Positions 19,517 to 28,533 of a DNA stretch of 56,053 bases are shown here, one piece after another. The notes beneath the pieces were generated by a model. That model ran no database searches and was not told the DNA's origin. It saw only the letters and a list, made by a program, of their open reading frames with translations. Each line of letters opens with the position of its first letter. Positions within the stretch are counted from its first letter, which is position 1. Origin of the DNA: Paraburkholderia humisilvae (GTDB lineage: Bacteria > Pseudomonadota > Gammaproteobacteria > Burkholderiales > Burkholderiaceae); assembly GCF_902859855.1 (NCBI RefSeq), contig NZ_CADIKH010000045.1:1-56053 (forward strand), given 5' to 3'. A program made the translations under genes and the position numbers.

Positions 19517-21746
19517 GCAAAGCCATGTTCATCACGCCACGGAAAGTACGAGGGCGGGATTGCATCCGCTCGATATCAATGCACTCGTCGATGCACGCCA
19601 TCCGGACCCGTTCTCGCAGCTCGGCATGCATGAGACCGACGCCGGGCCGGTCGTGCGCGTGATGCTGCCGAACGCGGCGCACGTGAGTGTCGTCGCGCGC
19701 GACGACGGACGTCTGCTTGGCGAACTGCAACCGATCCATGCTGGCGGACTCTTCGCCGGAACGGTCAGCGACGCCGTGCCCTACCGGCTGCGTATCGACT
19801 GGCACGGGCCGGTGCAGGAAATCGAGGATACCTACTCGTTTGGCCCGGTACTCGGCGACGAGCCGCTACAGCGCGTCGCATGGGGCGATCCGTATGCGGT
19901 GCTCGAATGCCTCGGTTCGCGGCCCATCGTGTTCGACGGCGTGCCCGGCGTGCGCTTCGCGGTATGGGCGCCGAATGCGCGCAGAGTCTCCGTGGTCGGC
20001 GACTTCAACGCGTGGGACGGCCGGCGCCATCCGATGCGGCTGCGCCATCAGGCGGGTGTCTGGGAACTGTTCGTGCCGCAGATCGGCGCGGGCACGCGCT
20101 ACAAGTACGAGATGCTGACGCGCGACGGTCATCCGCTGCCGCTGAAAGCGGACCCGTGCGCGATGCAGACGGAAAAGCCGCCGGCCACCGCGTCAGTCGT
20201 CGCGCACGTCGACAAGATCGAACAGTTCGCGTGGACCGATCGCGAATGGATGGAGTCGCGCGGCCACCAGCAAACGCCGCGCTCACCGGTTTCGTTCTAC
20301 GAAGTGCATGCGGAATCGTGGCTGCGCATCGCGGAAGAGGGGCATCGCGGCCTCGACTGGTCCGAGCTCGCCGACCGGCTGATCCCCTATGCGAAGGAGA
20401 TGGGCTTCACGCATATCGAGTTCATGCCGATCGCCGAACATCCGTTCGGTGGTTCATGGGGCTATCAACCGCTTGCGCAGTTCGCGCCGTCGGCCCGCTT
20501 CGGCGCGCCCGAGCAGTTCGCCGGCTTCGTGAACCGTGCGCATGAAGCGGGACTGGGCGTGATTCTCGACTGGGTGCCCGCGCACTTTCCGAACGACGCG
20601 CACGGTCTCGTGCAATTCGACGGCACGCCGCTCTACGAGCATTCGGACCCGCGTGAAGGCTATCACCAGGACTGGAACACGATGATCTACAACCTCGGCC
20701 GCAATGAGGTCAGCGCGTTCCTGGTCGCGTCGGCGCTCGCCTGGCTGATGCGTTATCACGTCGATGGCTTGCGCGTCGATGCGGTCGCGTCGATGCTGTA
20801 TCGCGATTACTCGCGCGCAGCCGGCGAGTGGGTGCCGAACATTTACGGCGGCCGCGAGAATCTCGAGGCCATCGCGTTCCTGAAGCGGCTGAATCACGAA
20901 GTGCAGCATATGCCCGGCGTGCATGGCGCGATCACCATCGCCGAGGAATCGACTGCGTGGCCCGGCGTGACCGCGCCAGTCGACAACGGCGGTCTCGGCT
21001 TCCAGTTCAAATGGAATATGGGCTGGATGCACGACACGCTGCATTACATGCACGAAGACTCGGTGCATCGCCGCTGGCATCACCACAACATGACGTTCGG
21101 CATGGTGTACGCGTATTCGGAGCGCTTCGTGCTGCCGCTGTCGCACGACGAGGTCGTGCATGGCAAAGGGTCGCTGCTCGGCAAAATGCCGGGCGACCGC
21201 TGGCAGCGTTTCGCGAACCTGCGTGCGTACTTCGGCTTTATGTGGACGCACCCGGGCAAGAAGCTCATGTTCATGGGCGGCGAGTTCGGGCAGATGGCCG
21301 AGTTCGATCACGATGGCTCGCCGCACTGGCATCTGCTCGACGACGACATGCATCACGGCGTGCAAAAGCTCGTGCGCGACCTGAACCGGATGTATCGCGA
21401 CGAGCCCGCGCTGTATCAGATGGATAGCGAGCCCGGCGGCTTCGAATGGATCATCGGCGACGATGCGGGCAACAGCGTGTACGCGTACCGGCGGATGGAC
21501 GGCGCAGGCCGGGAGATCGTCGCGATCTGCAATTTCACGCCGGTGCCGCGCCACCATTATCGGATCGGGATGTCGCGTCATGGCCGCTGGAGCGAGATAC
21601 TGAATACCGACGCCGCGGTGTATGGCGGATCGAATCTCGGCAATGGCGGTTTGATCGTGACCGACGACGTGCCGAGTCACGGCCGGCCGCATTCGGCGTC
21701 GCTGATCCTGCCGCCGCTTGCGACGATCGTGCTGCGCGCGGACTGA
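19509..21746 (+). CDS. glgB: 1,4-alpha-glucan branching enzyme GlgB, 745 aa
   Basis: Cuts an alpha-1,4 chain and re-attaches it as an alpha-1,6 branch, completing the GlgE pathway. It has the full four-domain layout: a first N-terminal module (LDINALVDARHPDPFSQLG), a CBM48 module (FAVWAPNARRVSVVGDFNAW) and the GH13 barrel with Asp424 (GLRVDAVASMLY), Glu479 (IAEESTAWPG) and Asp547 (LSHDEVVHGKGS), then a C-terminal beta domain. The length is typical of long-form GlgB (about 730 aa). The ATG lies 8 bases inside treS. About 150 bases separate it from glgX. Confidence 0.96.
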
Positions 21747-21825
21747 CGGTTGTGCACGCGCAGTGAGCGGCGCAATGAGCGATGCTTCCGCACGGAACAC
21801 TCCGCGCGGGTTACGCCCCGAAAAC

Positions 21826-21868
21826 GCACAGGCGCGCATGAGCAGGCACAAGCAGGCACAGGCGCGCA
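21826..21868 (+). repeat. Short direct repeats in the glgB-glgX gap
   Basis: GCACAGGCGCGCA occurs at 21826-21838 and 21856-21868, with AGCAGGCACA doubled between them (21841-21850 and 21851-21860). The 147-bp gap otherwise shows no gene. Replication slippage is the simplest explanation. Confidence 0.6.
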
Positions 21869-21893
21869 CTAGCCGAAACAAGGAACGGGAACC

Positions 21894-24161
21894 ATGTCGC
21901 ACGTATTGCCCGACCGGCTGCTGCCGGGCTCGCCCTATCCGCTCGGGGCGCGCTGGGACGGACTGGGCGTGAACTTCGCGGTGTTTTCCGCGAACGCGCA
22001 CAGCATCGAGTTGTGCCTGTTCGAACCGGGTGGCCGCAAGGAGCTGAAGCGCTATGCGCTGCCCGAGTGCACCGACGAGGTCTGGCACGGCTATCTGCCG
22101 CATGCGCATCCGGGCACCGTGTACGCGTTTCGCGCGCACGGTCCCTATCAGCCGCAGCACGGTCACCGCTTCAATCAGCACAAGCTGCTGCTCGACCCGT
22201 ACGCGCGCAAACTGATCGGCCAGTTTCGCTGGTCGGACGCCCTGTTCAGCTATCGCGCGCATTCGAACAAGGTCGACCTGTCGATCGACCGGCGCGACTC
22301 GGCGCCGGCAATGCCGAAATGCGTGGTGGTCGACGAAGCATGCGACTGGTCGCACGACCGGCGGCCCGACGTGCCGTGGGGCGACACGGTGATCTACGAG
22401 ACGCACGTGCGCGGTACGTCGATGATGCGCAACGATTTGCGCCCGCCTGAGCGCGGCACGTTTTCCGCACTCGCGTCGCCGGCGTTTATCGATCATCTGT
22501 TGAAACTCGGCGTGACCGCCGTCGAACTGCTGCCGGTGCACGCGTTCCTGAACGACCGTTTTCTCATCGAACGTGGTTTGCGCAACTACTGGGGCTACAA
22601 CACCGCGGCGTTCTTCGCGCCGGAACCGTCGTATCTGGCTTCCCACCGGCTCGACGAAATGCGCATCGCGGTACGCCAACTGCATGCGGCCGGCATCGAG
22701 GTCATCCTCGACGTGGTCTACAACCATACCTGCGAAGGCAACGAAACCGGCCCGACCGTGTCGTGGCGCGGCCTCGATAACGCAAGCTATTACCGCCTCG
22801 TGCCCGGCGACGAGCGCCATCACATCAACGACACCGGCTGCGGCAATACGCTGAACACCACGCACCCGCGGGTACTGCAAATGGTGATGGACTCGCTGCG
22901 CTACTGGTCGACCGCATTCAACGTCGACGGCTTCCGTTTCGACCTCGGTGTGACGCTCGGGCGCGAAGCCTCGGGCTTCGATCCGGGCTCGGGCCTGTTC
23001 GACGCGATCCGCCAGGACCCGGTGCTGTCGCAGCGCAAACTGATCTCCGAGCCGTGGGATATCGGGCCGGGCGGCTATCAGCTGGGCAATCATCCGCCCG
23101 GCTTCGCCGAATGGAACGACCGCTTTCGCGACTGCGTGCGCCGCTTCTGGCGCGGCGACGCGGGTCTGCGTCCCGACCTCGCCGCGCGCCTGACGGGTTC
23201 GTCGGACCTGTTCAATCGGCGCTTTCGCAAACCGACCGCGTCGGTCAATTACGTCGCATCGCACGACGGTTTCACGCTTGCGGACCTGGTGTCGTACGAG
23301 CACAAGCACAACGAAATCAACGGCGAACACAACAACGACGGCCATAACGAAAACTACAGCTCGAACTGGGGCATCGAAGGTCCGGCCGGCGCGCCGGCGT
23401 ACGACGAGCAGGCCGACCGGACAAACGGCGAGCCGCCTTCTGGCGAACCGCTCACCGGCGAACAGATCACGGCCGAGCGCGCGACCGTCGACACGGCCGC
23501 CGCGGCGGCGATCGAAACCACCCGCGCGCGCGTCGCGCGTTCGATGATCGGCACGTTGTTCATCGCGCTCGGCACGCCGATGCTGCTCGCCGGCGACGAG
23601 GCGTGCCGCACGCAGCGAGGCAACAACAATGCGTACTGCCAGGACAACAAGATGTCGTGGATTGACTGGGAACTAGCCGCGTCGCCGCGAGGCCGGCAGA
23701 TGACGGCGTTCGTCGCGCGGATGATCGCGTTGCGCAAACACCATCCGTTGTTGCGCGAGACACGCTTTCTGGTCGGCGACCGTGAAGTGCTGCCGGGGCT
23801 CTACGACGTCGGCTGGTTCGACGAGCGCGGCGAATCGCTGTCGATCGAAGCATGGCAGGACCCTGAAGGCCGCGCATTTACGCTGCGGCGCGCGGGTCCA
23901 GGACTCACCGGCGAAACGGAAGTATTGTTGATGATGTTGAACGCGTCGGCCAGCACACTGCGCTTCACTCCGCCGCCGCCGCATCTGGAATGGCACGTGC
24001 TAGTCGACTCGGCGGAGCCCGACGCGCCGCCGCGCCCACTCGCGGCGCCCGATCTGGACGTGCTCACGCACGCGCTGGTGGTGCTCGCGGCGCGGCCTTC
24101 CGGCGGCGGGGATGGGCAAGCCGACCGGATGACGGGCGACGGGAAGACTGGCGATATCTGA
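21894..24161 (+). CDS. glgX: Glycogen debranching enzyme GlgX (isoamylase type), 755 aa
   Basis: Hydrolyses alpha-1,6 branches, giving linear malto-oligosaccharides for TreY and MalQ. Domain order: N-terminal CBM48 (PLGARWDGLGVNFAVFSANA), then the GH13 barrel with Asp350 (GFRFDLGVTLG), Glu386 (LISEPWDIGPGGYQ) and Asp458 (VASHDGFTLADL), then a C-terminal beta domain. Typical GlgX is 650-720 aa. The excess is partly a polar, Gly/Glu/Thr-rich insert at about residues 500-540, between GIEGPAG and ARVARSMIGTLFIALG, where relatives have only a short link. An AAGGAACGGGAACC stretch precedes the ATG. It starts the second sub-group of the block. Confidence 0.94.
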   Translation: MSHVLPDRLLPGSPYPLGARWDGLGVNFAVFSANAHSIELCLFEPGGRKELKRYALPECTDEVWHGYLPHAHPGTVYAFRAHGPYQPQHGHRFNQHKLLLDPYARKLIGQFRWSDALFSYRAHSNKVDLSIDRRDSAPAMPKCVVVDEACDWSHDRRPDVPWGDTVIYETHVRGTSMMRNDLRPPERGTFSALASPAFIDHLLKLGVTAVELLPVHAFLNDRFLIERGLRNYWGYNTAAFFAPEPSYLASHRLDEMRIAVRQLHAAGIEVILDVVYNHTCEGNETGPTVSWRGLDNASYYRLVPGDERHHINDTGCGNTLNTTHPRVLQMVMDSLRYWSTAFNVDGFRFDLGVTLGREASGFDPGSGLFDAIRQDPVLSQRKLISEPWDIGPGGYQLGNHPPGFAEWNDRFRDCVRRFWRGDAGLRPDLAARLTGSSDLFNRRFRKPTASVNYVASHDGFTLADLVSYEHKHNEINGEHNNDGHNENYSSNWGIEGPAGAPAYDEQADRTNGEPPSGEPLTGEQITAERATVDTAAAAAIETTRARVARSMIGTLFIALGTPMLLAGDEACRTQRGNNNAYCQDNKMSWIDWELAASPRGRQMTAFVARMIALRKHHPLLRETRFLVGDREVLPGLYDVGWFDERGESLSIEAWQDPEGRAFTLRRAGPGLTGETEVLLMMLNASASTLRFTPPPPHLEWHVLVDSAEPDAPPRPLAAPDLDVLTHALVVLAARPSGGGDGQADRMTGDGKTGDI

Positions 24162-24208
24162 CTGCGCGGCCGCGCGGGCCCGGCGCGCGACCGGCAGGTC
24201 CGATCGCG

Positions 24209-24256
24209 CGGCACACGGGGCGGCACATGGGACGAGACACGGGACGACACACGGAG
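24209..24256 (+). repeat. Four degenerate 12-bp tandem units in the glgX-treZ gap
   Basis: Units CGGCACACGGGG, CGGCACATGGGA, CGAGACACGGGA and CGACACACGGAG follow each other at 24209-24256. Each differs from the next at two to five positions. The surrounding 209-bp gap shows no gene of its own. Confidence 0.6.
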
Positions 24257-24370
24257 CGGCCCAGCGAAGCAGATTTCGGCGATAGGGTTGAAACGCGCGG
24301 TGGAACAGGCGGGCCGGCACAGGTGAAGCGGCGGAAGCGGTCAACCGCCGCATGACGAAAGGTGACGATC

Positions 24371-26263
24371 ATGCATGACAAGGCGATTGATCCCCACGCG
24401 CATCAACACGCGCACTGTCTGCCGTTCGGCGCGCAGGTGCTCGGTGCGCGCGGCGAGCGGCCGCGCACGCGCTTCAGGCTGTGGGCGCCATCGTGCCGCA
24501 AGGTCGAACTGGTGATCGAAGGCGGCGCATGCGACGGCGTGCACGACATGTCCGAATCCGGCGGCGGCTGGTTCGATCTCGAAACCGAGTGTGGCCCCGG
24601 CACGCTGTACCGCTTCCGGCTCGACGGCAAGCTGACGGTGCCCGACCCTGCATCGCGCTTTCAACCACAGGACGTGCACGGGCCAAGCGAAGTGATCGAC
24701 CCGCGCGCGTATCACTGGCAGCACACGCAGTGGCACGGCAGGCCGTGGGAAGAAGCGGTGCTGTACGAATTGCACGTCGGCGCACTCGGCGGCTATGCGG
24801 GTGTGATGAAACGGCTGCCGGCGCTCGTCGAGCTGGGCGTGACGGCGATCGAACTGATGCCGCTCAACGATTTCTCCGGCAAACGCAACTGGGGCTATGA
24901 CGGCGTGCTGCCGTTCGCGCCGGATTCGTCATACGGCCGCCCGGACGAGCTGAAAGCCTTGATCGATAGCGCGCACGGCCTCGGCCTGATGGTGCTGCTC
25001 GACGTCGTCTATAACCATTTCGGGCCGGACGGCAACTATCTGCATCAGTACGCCAAGCCGTTTTTCCGCGAGGACAGGCCGACACCGTGGGGCCCGGCGA
25101 TCGATTTCGAGCGGATGGAAGTGCGCGAGTTCTTCTGCGACAACACGCTGTACTGGCTCAACGAATACCGGTTCGACGGGCTGCGTTTCGATGCGGTCCA
25201 TGCGATCCGCAACGACGAGTGGCTGCGCGAAGTCGCCGATCATATTCACGCGAAGGTGCAGCACGGGCGACACGTGCATCTGGTGCTCGAGAACGAGCGC
25301 AACACCGCGAACCTGCTCGACACGCACTTCACCGCGCAATGGAACGACGATGCCCACAACGCGCTGCACGTGCTGTTGACCGGCGAAACCGAAGGCTACT
25401 ACCGCGCGTACGCGCAACAGCCGATCCGTCTGCTTGCGCGCGTCCTGTCGAGCGGTTTTGCATATCAGGGCGAGCCGTCGCCGATTCACGACGACGAACC
25501 ACGCGGCGAAGCGAGCGGCCATCTGCCGCCCACGTCGTTCGTGATGTTTCTGCAGAACCACGATCAGGTCGGCAATCGCGCGATGGGCGAAAGGCTGCGC
25601 TCGCTGTGTCCAGATGATGCATTGCGCGCCGCGCTCGGCCTCGTGCTGCTGTCGCCGCACATTCCGCTGCTGTTCATGGACGAAGAGTACGGCTCGGAGC
25701 AACCGTTCCTGTTTTTCACCGACTTCACCGGCGAGCTCGCCAACGCGGTGCGTGAAGGGCGCCGCCGCGAGTTCGCGCGTTTCTCCGCGTACGCCGACGA
25801 AAAGCGCCGCGCACAGATTCCCGATCCGAACGATCCACGCACGCTCGCGACATCGTCGCCGCGCGGCGCCGACGACGCGTCGCCCGAGCGCCTTGAATGG
25901 ATGCATTTCTACAAGTCCGCGCTGGCGGTGCGCGCGAAACTGATCATGCCGCGCCTCAAGTATGCGAAGCCGCTCGGCGCAACGGTGCTCACCGCGCAGG
26001 ACGGCAGCGACGCGAACGCGCTCGGCGCGCGCTGGACGCTCACGGATGGAGAGACGCTGTCCGTCGTTCTGAACCTCGCGGACCACGCGGTGCCGCTGAA
26101 GGATCGGCCGCCCGGCAAAGTGATCTTCGAAACGCCGCCGCGCGTGCGCGATCGCGTCGATGCGGGCGAGTTGCCGGCGCAGTCGTTTGTCGCGTGGCTG
26201 ACCGGCGACGTCAGCGAATATGCCGCCTGCCACGATGCGCGCCAACGCGCGCATCAGGAGTGA
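24371..26263 (+). CDS. treZ: Malto-oligosyltrehalose trehalohydrolase TreZ, 630 aa
   Basis: Releases free trehalose from the maltooligosyl-trehalose made by TreY. The ATG at 24371 is preferred over a GTG at 24362, because AAAGG (24358-24362) lies 8 nt before it. A CBM48-like N-terminal module (RLWAPSCRKVELVIEGG) is followed by the GH13 barrel with the TreZ-typical blocks YELHVGALGG, NWGYDG, Asp274 (GLRFDAVHAI), Glu307 (LVLENERN) and Asp398 (LQNHDQVGNRA), and a C-terminal beta domain. Family size is 560-630 aa. Five bases separate its stop from malQ. It acts together with TreY, three genes in total within a tightly packed run. Confidence 0.95.
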   Translation: MHDKAIDPHAHQHAHCLPFGAQVLGARGERPRTRFRLWAPSCRKVELVIEGGACDGVHDMSESGGGWFDLETECGPGTLYRFRLDGKLTVPDPASRFQPQDVHGPSEVIDPRAYHWQHTQWHGRPWEEAVLYELHVGALGGYAGVMKRLPALVELGVTAIELMPLNDFSGKRNWGYDGVLPFAPDSSYGRPDELKALIDSAHGLGLMVLLDVVYNHFGPDGNYLHQYAKPFFREDRPTPWGPAIDFERMEVREFFCDNTLYWLNEYRFDGLRFDAVHAIRNDEWLREVADHIHAKVQHGRHVHLVLENERNTANLLDTHFTAQWNDDAHNALHVLLTGETEGYYRAYAQQPIRLLARVLSSGFAYQGEPSPIHDDEPRGEASGHLPPTSFVMFLQNHDQVGNRAMGERLRSLCPDDALRAALGLVLLSPHIPLLFMDEEYGSEQPFLFFTDFTGELANAVREGRRREFARFSAYADEKRRAQIPDPNDPRTLATSSPRGADDASPERLEWMHFYKSALAVRAKLIMPRLKYAKPLGATVLTAQDGSDANALGARWTLTDGETLSVVLNLADHAVPLKDRPPGKVIFETPPRVRDRVDAGELPAQSFVAWLTGDVSEYAACHDARQRAHQE

Positions 26264-26268
26264 CGCGC

Positions 26269-28533
26269 GTGAATCCTGCCCGCCGCCCCAGCGAATCGAT
26301 TGCGAGTCTTGCGACGCGCGCCGGTTTCGAGATCGAATGGCAAGACGCGCATCAGGTGGTTCGGCGCGTCCCCGACACGACGCTCTTCGCGCTACTCGAG
26401 CAGATGGGCCTGCCGTGTGAAAGCACGACACAGATCCGCCAGAGTGCCGCCGCGCTCGACGCGGAACTGTCGGGCCGCAAGCTGCCGCCGCTGATGACCG
26501 CCGAATGCGGCCGCGGCATTGCGCTGTCCGCCGCGGCGATCAAGTCGGGCAGCCGCTATCGGATCGAGCTCGAAAGCGGCTCGCTGATCGACGGCCGCTT
26601 CACCGCGCCGAAAGGCGAAGCCGCGCTGCTCACGCCGATCGATGAAGCGGGCTATCACACGCTCGTCATCAACGAACATCGGATGACGCTCGCGGTCGCG
26701 CCGTCGCGCTGCTACACGGTCGGCGACGCGTGGCGCGCGCTGCACGCGAGCGACACCCTTCAGGCCGGCGCGGCGAACCGCAAGCCGATGCCGCCGCTAT
26801 GGGGCATCGCCGCGCAAATCTACGGGTTGCGCCGCATCGGCGATGGCGGGATCGGCGACTATACGGCGCTCGCGACACTCGCGGTTCAAAGCGCGAAGCG
26901 CGGCGCGCATGCGCTCGCGGTGAGTCCGACGCATGCGATGTTCAGCGCGCTGCCGCAGCGTTTTAGTCCGTATGCGCCGTCGTCGCGCTTGTGGCTGAAT
27001 GTCGCGCATATCGACCCGGCTGCCGTGTTCGGCGTCGAGGCTGCGCGTCATGCGATCGAAACCGCGCAGGCCGGCAACGCATGGCAGCAGCTCGAAGCGC
27101 TGCCGCTGATCGACTGGCCGTCGGCGGCCCCGCTCAAGCTCAAGGTACTGCGTGTGTTGTTCGAGCACTTCTGCGCGCACGATCGCGCGCAAGACCTGCC
27201 GCGCGCGCTCGAATTCCATGGGTTCTGCACGCGCGGCGGGCGCGCGCTCGAAGATCACGCGCGCTTCGAAGCGTTGCACGCGTATCGGCTAGCCCAGCCG
27301 GACGGCGAAGGTTACTGGCGCAAATGGCCCGAGCCGTTGCGCGATCCACGCAGCGCCGAAGTCGAAGCGTTCGCGAACGAGCATCGGCATGAAGTGGAGT
27401 TTCACCTGTTCCTGCAATGGCTCGCGGCGAAGGGGCTATCGCATGCGCAGCACGCGGCGCGCGACGCAGGGATGGCAGTCGGTCTGATCGCGGACCTCGC
27501 GGTCGGCTGCGACAGCGCAGGCAGTCACGCGTGGTCGTATCGCGACGATATGCTGCACGGCGTATCGGTCGGTGCGCCGCCGGATCTGTTCAATCAGGCG
27601 GGCCAGGCGTGGGGACTCACCACGTTCTCACCGCGCGCGATGCGCAACCAGGGTTTCTCGGCCTTTATCGACATGCTGCGCACCGTGTTCGCCCATTCAG
27701 GCGGCGTGCGCATCGATCACATCCTCGGCTTGCGCCGACTGTGGCTCGTACCCGAAGGCGAGCGCGCGAAAAACGGCGCCTATCTGCGCTATCCGCTCGA
27801 CGATATGTTGCGGCTGATCGCACTCGAATCGTGGCGGCATCGCGCGATCGTGATCGGTGAGGATCTCGGCACCGTGCCACCCGGGTTCCGCGAGCGGCTG
27901 GCCGATCATGGCCTGGCCGGCATCCGTGTGCTGTGGTTCGAGCGCACGCCGGCGGACGACGGTTTCCTGCCGCCGTCCGAGTGGGACCGTAACGCGGCCG
28001 CGACCACGACCACGCACGATCTGCCGACTGTCACCGGCTGGTGGCGCGGCGAAGACATCGTATGGCGCAACCGGATCGGCCAGACGATGCCGCGCAGCGA
28101 CGGCCGCGACCCCGTCGAAATCGCACAGGCCGAACGCGCGGCGGACCGCGCGGCGCTATGGCGCGCGTTCCAGCAGGCGGGCGTCGCCGCCAGCGGCGTC
28201 GCTGCGCCGCCGCCCGAGCAGGCGCCGGTCGACGAAGCGCTGGCGTTCGTGGCCGCGACACCGTCGCCGCTCGCGACCTATCCGCTCGAAGATCTGCTCG
28301 GCCTCGAAGCGCAGCCGAACCTGCCCGGTTCGATCGACGAGCATCCGAACTGGCGCCGGCGTGTGATGCAACCGGTCGACGCACTGTTTGCGGACGCAAC
28401 GTTCTGCGACCGTCTGCGCGCGGTCGACCGTGCACGCACGGCCGCTTCGGCAGGCACACCGGATGCGTCAGGTAAGACGGGTTCATCCGCTTCCTCCGGT
28501 TCCACCGCTTCTTCGCCGCCGAACACGCCATGA
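26269..28533 (+). CDS. malQ: 4-alpha-glucanotransferase MalQ (amylomaltase), 754 aa
   Basis: Disproportionates malto-oligosaccharides, lengthening short chains so that they become TreY substrates and releasing glucose. I start at GTG 26269, because AGGAG (26256-26260) stands 8 nt before it; an in-frame GTG at 26260 overlapping the treZ stop is the alternative. It belongs to the long MalQ class with an N-terminal extension of about 170 residues before PLWGIAAQIYGLRR. GH77 motifs: Asp483 (RIDHILGLRRLW), Glu531 (VIGEDLGTVP) and Asp584 (TTTHDLPTVTG). The C-terminal 30 residues are Ser/Ala/Thr-rich and probably disordered. The stop overlaps treY as ATGA. Confidence 0.95.
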   Translation: MNPARRPSESIASLATRAGFEIEWQDAHQVVRRVPDTTLFALLEQMGLPCESTTQIRQSAAALDAELSGRKLPPLMTAECGRGIALSAAAIKSGSRYRIELESGSLIDGRFTAPKGEAALLTPIDEAGYHTLVINEHRMTLAVAPSRCYTVGDAWRALHASDTLQAGAANRKPMPPLWGIAAQIYGLRRIGDGGIGDYTALATLAVQSAKRGAHALAVSPTHAMFSALPQRFSPYAPSSRLWLNVAHIDPAAVFGVEAARHAIETAQAGNAWQQLEALPLIDWPSAAPLKLKVLRVLFEHFCAHDRAQDLPRALEFHGFCTRGGRALEDHARFEALHAYRLAQPDGEGYWRKWPEPLRDPRSAEVEAFANEHRHEVEFHLFLQWLAAKGLSHAQHAARDAGMAVGLIADLAVGCDSAGSHAWSYRDDMLHGVSVGAPPDLFNQAGQAWGLTTFSPRAMRNQGFSAFIDMLRTVFAHSGGVRIDHILGLRRLWLVPEGERAKNGAYLRYPLDDMLRLIALESWRHRAIVIGEDLGTVPPGFRERLADHGLAGIRVLWFERTPADDGFLPPSEWDRNAAATTTTHDLPTVTGWWRGEDIVWRNRIGQTMPRSDGRDPVEIAQAERAADRAALWRAFQQAGVAASGVAAPPPEQAPVDEALAFVAATPSPLATYPLEDLLGLEAQPNLPGSIDEHPNWRRRVMQPVDALFADATFCDRLRAVDRARTAASAGTPDASGKTGSSASSGSTASSPPNTP

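Noticed and set aside
20454..23345. Open frame of 963 codons on the minus strand opposite glgB and glgX
   Set aside because: Antisense shadow produced by high-GC codon bias; His/Arg/Val-rich composition without any family motif, while the plus strand encodes two complete enzymes.
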